Positions 59,053-64,000 of a stretch of DNA of 64,000 nucleotides are shown here, piece after piece. The notes under the pieces were generated by a model. That model saw nothing but the letters and a program-made list of their open reading frames with translations. It did not search any database and was not told the DNA's origin. The DNA comes from CAYLJJ01 sp964384025 (GTDB lineage Bacteria; Myxococcota_A; Bradymonadia; UBA7976; UBA1532): the NCBI GenBank assembly GCA_964384025.1, contig CAYLJJ010000008.1:1-64000 (forward strand). The letters are read 5' to 3'. The position numbers and the translations under genes were made by a program. Numbering within the stretch: position 1 is the first letter of the stretch; the number at the start of each line of letters is the position of its first letter.

Positions 59053-61362
59053 GTGGATCTTGATGGTGCAGAGAACGGTTATCAGCCAGAAGAGGCTGGG
59101 CGACTGCTGTTGGGGACGCGACCGGAGATCAACGCCATAGCGCCTGGAGAGGCGCCTTTGGGCGAAGAGGTGTTGCTGCATATTTGGGGAGGAGGCTTTG
59201 AGGAGGTTCGGGTTCACCTGGGGGCTGAAGAGGCTGAGATCCTGGAGCAGAGCCCTGAGGAGATCTGGGTTCAGGGCCGTTGCCGGGAGCGAGGGTTGTT
59301 AAACATCCAGGTCTCCAACTCTGAGGGCTTTGAGGGTCTCTTAGAGGGGGCTCTTAACTGCTTTGAGTTGCCCGAGAGCGCCCAACTGGAGGGGCCTCAG
59401 AGCCTAAGAATCTATCTGGGCGCTGAGGCCCCCGAGGTCTTCGCCTGGGTTCAGGCTGAGGAGCCCCTCGCGCAGCTCGGCTATGGTCCCCAGGGCAGCG
59501 ATCCCTCAAGGGATCCTGCTTGGCATTGGAGCCCTGCGGAGCTGTTGAGCCATGAGGAGGGCTCAGCGCGAGTGCGTGCCCTCCTAGAGCCTGAGACTCG
59601 AGGCTTCTTCCAGTTCTGTTTTCGCTTTGGTTTTGATGGAGAACATTGGCTCTACGCCGACCTCGATGGCAGTCAAAACGGCTACTCCAGCCTGCAGGCT
59701 GGGCGACTGGCGGTTGAGGTGCAAGGACCTCCTCCTCCCTATCTGGAGCGCCTGACTCCCCAGGAGGGACCCAGCCAGGGAGGCAGCTCCCTCCTGCTTG
59801 AGGGCCGCGACTTTGAGGAGGGGGCTAGGCTCATCTGGGACGGTAAGCCCCTCGAATCTACATATCTTGATCGCCGCCATATCCAACTTATCAGCCCCCC
59901 TGGGGAGGCCGGCCCTGTCGCTTTGGAGCTGCTTAACCCCGATGGACAGGTCGATCTGCTGGAGTCAGCTTTTGAGTATTACCCCTATGCCGACTGGTGC
60001 AATCTGCACTGGCCTGCAGACCTCGCGCTCCTCCCTGGCGAGGAGAGCGAACAGATCTATGGACGGGCACGCTTGGAGGGCTTGGAGTTGGGCCCTGAGG
60101 GTGAACCTTGGCGCGCTCAGCTCGGCTATGGCCCCGCAGCGCAGCCCCCCGATGATGAAGCTTGGAGTTGGCTGGAGGGGGAGTTTCTGGGTTATCGAGG
60201 AGAGAGCGTCGAGTTTCGAGCGCGGCTCCTTTTAGAGGAGCCGCGACCTCTCCGTTTTCTCTGGCGTTTTAGCCTCGACGGAGGCCTCCACTGGTGCTTA
60301 GGAGACCTGGATGGCTCAGGCAACGGCTATCAACCTGAGCAAGCAGGAGAGATCAGCCTCTCTCCCGATCTTCTGCCTCCCACCATCCTGAGCCTTGACC
60401 CTCCCGCCCTCTCCAGCAGAGGAGGCTGGTTGGAGATCAGAGGCAGCGGCTTTCAAGCAGACACCCGCCTCTGGTTCGCCAACGAAGAAGCTCTGGAGTT
60501 GGAGTGGCTCGATGAAACCACCCTCTGGGCCCGCGCAGGCCCCCTGCCTCCAGGCCCTCTAGAGCTGCGCCTACTCTCTGCTGGATTGAACCTCTCCTAC
60601 TCCGGTCTAGAGATCTTCCCTGCACCCGAGCTTCTCCTCTTTGTCTGGCCTCCTCAGAGCCACTCCTGGCTCGCCTTACCCAGCCCTGAGATCTTTGGAC
60701 GTATCCGCGCCCCTCACCACACCCAAGCGCAAGGCCCAGCCGCAGGGCTCAGGATGGAGCTGGGTTGGGGTCCTCTACAGCTCCCCCCTCAGCACCCCGC
60801 TTGGCGCTGGATCCCAGGAGAGTTTCAAGCTGATCTTTTGGATGGAGAGGAGTATCGCGCTCAGATTCAAGCTCAGTATCCCGGCTCCTTTGCCCTCGCT
60901 TGGCGTGCCAGCCTCGATCAAGGTTTGCACTGGAGCTATGGAGATCTAGATGGCGGCGAGTTTCAGCTGGAGCGCTGCGCTGAACTCACCGTAGGCACTC
61001 CACCTGAGATCACCGAGATCTCCCGTGAGCCCCCCTTTATCGAGATCTATGCTGCTGAAGAGGCGGAGGGCTTCTCACTCTTGGGGCAGCCCCTCCCTCA
61101 GATGGAGGCGGGAGACTGCATCCTCTTGCCCCTCTTCGCTGAGGAGTTGGAGTTAAAGTTTGAAGGGCATACCTTGAGCCACCTCAGTTTGGAGATCTCC
61201 CCCTCTCCTGCTCAGAGCCTCTCCTTTCAAGAGGGAAGTTGGCGCCCCACCTCTCAACCCAGTCCTGGAGACTGTGCCCCTCAACTCTGTGCTAACGCCC
61301 GACTTGACCCTGAAGAGGAGGGGATCGACTGTGGAGGCTTCTGTTTGGAGGGCTGCCCCTGA
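59053..61362 (+). CDS. C-terminal part of the giant IPT/TIG-repeat protein, beyond the TAA
   Basis: It is in the same frame as 50101-58962 and continues the repeats without a gap: EEEPGEYSFAWRLSTD right after the stop, then WVDLDGAENGYQPEEAG. It has three more IPT/TIG units and further DLDG units. It ends in a Cys-rich tail (CAPQLCANARLDPEEEG, then DCGGFC) of the type that closes many surface proteins in this bacterial group. An ATG at 59053 could start translation, but it has no good ribosome-binding site and no signal peptide, so this part could not be exported on its own. It is probably a piece of one broken gene, or of an intact gene if the TAA is a sequencing error. It ends 10 bases before the convergent sulfatase gene. 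Confidence 0.65.
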   Translation: MDLDGAENGYQPEEAGRLLLGTRPEINAIAPGEAPLGEEVLLHIWGGGFEEVRVHLGAEEAEILEQSPEEIWVQGRCRERGLLNIQVSNSEGFEGLLEGALNCFELPESAQLEGPQSLRIYLGAEAPEVFAWVQAEEPLAQLGYGPQGSDPSRDPAWHWSPAELLSHEEGSARVRALLEPETRGFFQFCFRFGFDGEHWLYADLDGSQNGYSSLQAGRLAVEVQGPPPPYLERLTPQEGPSQGGSSLLLEGRDFEEGARLIWDGKPLESTYLDRRHIQLISPPGEAGPVALELLNPDGQVDLLESAFEYYPYADWCNLHWPADLALLPGEESEQIYGRARLEGLELGPEGEPWRAQLGYGPAAQPPDDEAWSWLEGEFLGYRGESVEFRARLLLEEPRPLRFLWRFSLDGGLHWCLGDLDGSGNGYQPEQAGEISLSPDLLPPTILSLDPPALSSRGGWLEIRGSGFQADTRLWFANEEALELEWLDETTLWARAGPLPPGPLELRLLSAGLNLSYSGLEIFPAPELLLFVWPPQSHSWLALPSPEIFGRIRAPHHTQAQGPAAGLRMELGWGPLQLPPQHPAWRWIPGEFQADLLDGEEYRAQIQAQYPGSFALAWRASLDQGLHWSYGDLDGGEFQLERCAELTVGTPPEITEISREPPFIEIYAAEEAEGFSLLGQPLPQMEAGDCILLPLFAEELELKFEGHTLSHLSLEISPSPAQSLSFQEGSWRPTSQPSPGDCAPQLCANARLDPEEEGIDCGGFCLEGCP

Positions 61363-61372
61363 ATAGGGAAAG

Positions 61373-63616
61373 CTATTTTGGACCCTTCTTCTGTTTGCCC
61401 CTCTTGGGCTTTTTGCCTCTCTTAGGCTTCTTGGGTTTCTGAGGAGAACCAGGGGGTAGACGAGCGCCGGTGCGGCCCTGCCCCAGCCAGAAGAGGTGGT
61501 GGTCAGCGTAGAGAAGGAGCTGCTCCCGCAGCGCTGGGGCTTCAGGGTGTAGATCGTAGATGTTGTCTCGCTCTTTGGGATCCCGGGCCAGATCATAGAG
61601 TTCAAAGGTGTTCTCATTGATGCGATAGATGATCTTCATCTGGCCCAGCCGCATCCCCACTTGATGCCCTGCATAGTTGGAGTCGGGGAGCACCTCAAAA
61701 TAGATCGGGATTAGAGCCGCAGGGGTCCCCTCGAGGATCTCCTGAGCCCGGCTGCGGCCCAAATAGCTCTTAGGGATGGAGAGACCTAAGAGATCCAAGA
61801 TCGTGGGTGCGATCTCCATTTGAGAAGCGGGGATTTCGATCCGGCGTGCTCCAACACCAGGGACATGCATAAAGAGGGGCACATGGATCACCTCCTCATA
61901 GAGCGTCTTGCCATGAAAGCGATGCCCATGGTCGAGGAACTCATCTCCATGATCAGCGCTCAACACAAAGAGGGTGTTCTCCCAAAGCCCCTCAGCCTTA
62001 AGGCTCTCTACCAAGCGGGAAACCTCATCATCAGTGTAACGCAGGATCGCTTCATAGCGTCCCCTGTCTGAGTCCTCCTCAGCAGGGTAACCAGGGACCT
62101 CAAAGTAGGGATCATGGGGGTCGTAGTAGTGGGCCCAAGCGAAGAAGCGATCTTGCTGTCTGGCCAGCTTGCCCGCCTTCCACTTCCTCAGGTGCTTAAG
62201 GAGGCCATCTGTGAGATGCGCTGATCCCGGCTTGGCCCCATGGACGCTGTAATGGCTGGTATCATAGTTGGCCACCATCATCCCCTGCCGCAGCCCCCGT
62301 ATAAAGAAGACAGTGACGTTGGCGAAGAGGGCGGTGTGCCACTTATAGGCCCCAAGGACCTCAGTGAGCAGCTTCATACGTCCCACCGGAGTCTGATCGC
62401 GGCCCATATTTAAGCGGCTGGGTACGGTGCTGGTCATCAGCGCGGAGACAGACCAGTAGGTTGAAGCTCCCTGGGTGTAGGCGTTACGAAAATCGACATT
62501 GGCCTCCGCTAGGGCTCTGAGCTTGGGCATCTGCTCTAAAAAGGAGTCATGACGCACCGCGTCCAGGGTGATCAGCAAGACGTTCCAACTACGCCGCGCT
62601 CCCGGTTTTTCGCGCTTAGGAGCGCGCAGGGGATCCGCCCTCTTCTCCATATCAGCCCCTGTGCAGTTTTGATCGATCCCATCTCCAGGGGGATCAAAGA
62701 CTCCTGGGCGCCGCTTTGAGTCACCATCATCACAATCCCCTCCTGCGAAGAGCCCAGGGACTCCATCCCCATCATAGTCTCCCAGTTGCCCAAGGCGCTG
62801 CGCGATCATGCCCGCTACGAGGGTGTCGCGGTTGAGGGCCAAGAGCCTGCGTTGACTCTCTCCTAGGTGATAGACAGACCAGACAAAACCAGCCCCAAAG
62901 AGAGGCAAAAGCAGGGCACCCCAGAGGAGGCGCCTCAGTGAGATCTTCGGCGTCAGCCAAGCACAGCCCCAGAGCAGCAACAGCCAGATCAAGGTCAGAC
63001 GCGCGGGGCGCAGATCGACAGTGTGCAGCTCCTCTTTCAGGAGAGGCGCCAGCCAAGCTCCTGCCAGCAGCCCCAAGACCACCCAAAGCACACCCGCTCG
63101 ACCCCGAGGATCCAGCGCGGTGGGGAGCTGCTCTCCCAAACGATCAATCAGCCGACTCCAGAGCCCCACCATCAGCCCCGCTAAGGCCAAAGAGAGGAGC
63201 AGCGCAGCGACCGCCACGAGGCCCACCGCAAGGCCCTGGTAGATGCCCCGCTGAAACATCTTGGTGAAACGCTGGGTGGCGATCTGGGTGAGCAGCAGGA
63301 TCAACGCAAAGCTGAAGAGGCTGTGTAGGAGCCAAGCCCCCCGTTGGCTGCCTGAGATGCTCCCTTCGATGCCCCAACGCCAGCCTTTAAGACTGCCTTG
63401 AACGCTCAACAGAAGGAGCAGGCCCAGGAGCCAAAGAGGCAGGCCCAAGAGCCCGGCGACAGCAGCGGAGAAGCCCAGGAGTTGTGTCCCGCTGCCCAGC
63501 ACTGTATCCCCCAACAGGAGAGTACGGAGGATCTCAAAGGCGACGATCAGGGCTGCAGCCCAGACAGGCGTGAGGAGCGCCCGGAGGGGCAGAGAGAGAA
63601 GCTGCTTTGGATTCAT
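61373..63616 (-). CDS. membrane-anchored sulfatase-superfamily protein with MopE-type metal-binding motif
   Basis: A protein of 747 residues. About eight hydrophobic segments fill residues 1-285. A short Asp-rich motif follows (DYDGDGVPGLFAGGDCDD, then DGIDQNCTG), as in MopE-type metal-binding proteins. From about 345 the alkaline phosphatase/sulfatase fold begins: NVLLITLDAVRHD (metal-binding Asp), then YYDPHDPYF, SADHGDEFLDHGHRFHGK and PLFMHVPG. At the usual position of the catalytic Cys/Ser-x-Pro-x-Arg is GASTYWSVSALMTS, so the standard formylglycine motif is absent and a Ser or Thr may act as nucleophile. A very Lys/Pro-rich tail ends the protein. It could be a phospho- or sulfo-transferase on the outer face of the membrane. 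The gene after it on this strand is the partial AgmX/PglI-type one, 8 bases upstream. Confidence 0.8.
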   Translation of the reverse strand: MNPKQLLSLPLRALLTPVWAAALIVAFEILRTLLLGDTVLGSGTQLLGFSAAVAGLLGLPLWLLGLLLLLSVQGSLKGWRWGIEGSISGSQRGAWLLHSLFSFALILLLTQIATQRFTKMFQRGIYQGLAVGLVAVAALLLSLALAGLMVGLWSRLIDRLGEQLPTALDPRGRAGVLWVVLGLLAGAWLAPLLKEELHTVDLRPARLTLIWLLLLWGCAWLTPKISLRRLLWGALLLPLFGAGFVWSVYHLGESQRRLLALNRDTLVAGMIAQRLGQLGDYDGDGVPGLFAGGDCDDGDSKRRPGVFDPPGDGIDQNCTGADMEKRADPLRAPKREKPGARRSWNVLLITLDAVRHDSFLEQMPKLRALAEANVDFRNAYTQGASTYWSVSALMTSTVPSRLNMGRDQTPVGRMKLLTEVLGAYKWHTALFANVTVFFIRGLRQGMMVANYDTSHYSVHGAKPGSAHLTDGLLKHLRKWKAGKLARQQDRFFAWAHYYDPHDPYFEVPGYPAEEDSDRGRYEAILRYTDDEVSRLVESLKAEGLWENTLFVLSADHGDEFLDHGHRFHGKTLYEEVIHVPLFMHVPGVGARRIEIPASQMEIAPTILDLLGLSIPKSYLGRSRAQEILEGTPAALIPIYFEVLPDSNYAGHQVGMRLGQMKIIYRINENTFELYDLARDPKERDNIYDLHPEAPALREQLLLYADHHLFWLGQGRTGARLPPGSPQKPKKPKRGKKPKRGKQKKGPK

Positions 63617-63624
63617 CTGACCTG

Positions 63625-64000
63625 TTATTGGACGCGGAGATTGAAGGGGTAGGTGATGACGCCGATGCCCCCCTCAGGAGGAGGGAAGCGCCAGTTTTGA
63701 GCGCGGGCTCGGATACAGGCGGAGACCGATTTGTCTTTGAGGGTATCCTTGATCACCTGAGTTGTGTTGGGCTTGCCATCTCGGTCTAGAGTCCAACGCA
63801 GGACAATTCGCCCTCCTATGCTGGGATCTTTAAGGGCGACCCGCGCATAACAAGCTTCTACTTCTCCCCAATGCTTCTGGATAGTGCCGGCGGCTGATGG
63901 AGCTCGACGCTTCTTGGAGCCTGCGCTCTTGGAGGTCTTGCTTCGCTTTCTTCGCTTTCTTCGTTTGGGTTTGCTCTTGGGCTTAGGTGCTTCTGCCTCA
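63625..64000 (-). CDS. AgmX/PglI C-terminal domain protein (partial, runs off the right edge)
   Basis: The C-terminal 124 codons are visible. After a Lys/Arg/Pro/Ser-rich stretch comes a TonB-C-like domain: GTIQKHWGEVEACYARV, GRIVLRWTLDRDGKPN, SVSACIRARAQNWRFPPPEGG, and VITYPFNLRVQ-stop. This is the AgmX/PglI C-terminal pattern, known from gliding-motility and energy-transducing proteins of Myxococcota. The N-terminus lies beyond the window. It lies 8 bases upstream of the sulfatase gene on the same strand. Confidence 0.8.
   Translation of the reverse strand, partial: EAEAPKPKSKPKRRKRRKRSKTSKSAGSKKRRAPSAAGTIQKHWGEVEACYARVALKDPSIGGRIVLRWTLDRDGKPNTTQVIKDTLKDKSVSACIRARAQNWRFPPPEGGIGVITYPFNLRVQ

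Noticed and set aside
1..64000. tRNA or rRNA genes
   Set aside because: No cloverleaf-like segment with a TTCGA loop and acceptor pairing, and no rRNA-like stretch, was noticed on either strand. A dedicated tRNA scan would settle it.

Overview
The window looks like chromosome from a free-living deltaproteobacterial-type Gram-negative, most likely Myxococcota or a Bradymonadales-like relative. This is inferred from gene families, not from a marker gene. The supporting signs are large lipoproteins built from Cys-rich, Kelch and IPT/TIG repeats, an AgmX/PglI-type C-terminal domain, a MopE-type Asp-rich metal-binding motif, a DCGG-type C-terminal tail, and a complete MoxR/Bat operon. The backbone is moderately GC-rich. 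It is interrupted by an AT-rich transposon (about 13.75-17.46 kb) and a very GC-rich island (about 41.5-46.7 kb).

Layout. 0.6-9.2 kb: a four-gene plus-strand operon with a Pro/Lys-rich membrane protein, a 1171-residue tubulin-like protein (GGTGSG loop), a 968-residue Hsp70/actin-like ATPase with a zinc ribbon and a long N-terminal beta region, and a coiled-coil protein whose C-terminus resembles the GrpE head. A polymer-forming GTPase with its own chaperone ATPase and exchange factor is the most interesting backbone system here. 9.2-13.1 kb: a DnaQ-type exonuclease, small exported proteins, a methyltransferase-GNAT fusion and a PrxQ-like peroxiredoxin. 13.75-17.46 kb: a composite transposon with 5-bp target duplications, two copies of one DDE insertion sequence, an IS200-type insertion and an AT-rich cargo gene. 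It lies 35-40 bp upstream of a TerD-domain gene. 20.3-25.5 kb: a giant lipoprotein of Cys-rich repeats, a CHB_HEX-like domain, Kelch repeats and a C-terminal SRCR domain that is AT-rich compared with the rest of the gene. 25.7-28.2 kb: a Fur-regulated feoA-feoB-FeoB-associated operon. 28.6-37.9 kb: moxR-DUF58-(Pro-rich membrane protein)-batA-batB-batC-batD-batE, tightly overlapping. 37.9-39.4 kb: a CxxC protein and a PilZ protein with a degenerate receiver.

39.98-46.70 kb is an integrated island bounded by two synonymous variants of the last 30 bases of a ychF-family gene. One is the real 3' end of the resident gene, the other an orphan copy. Inside are a wHTH-nucleotidyltransferase pair (the second gene broken), a recombinase fragment, a ribbon-helix-helix gene, several frame-broken genes, a tyrosine recombinase remnant, and an overlapping gene pair coding for a LexA-like HTH-S24 peptidase and a caspase-like protease. 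That pair is the best candidate for an uncharacterised defence or cell-suicide module.

46.7-64 kb: the ychF-family GTPase, a Cys-rich lipoprotein, a helical-repeat protein with an acidic tail, a roughly 3750-residue IPT/TIG-repeat lipoprotein interrupted by one in-frame TAA, a membrane sulfatase-superfamily protein, and the C-terminal part of an AgmX/PglI-domain protein that runs off the right edge. No rRNA, tRNA or CRISPR array was seen.
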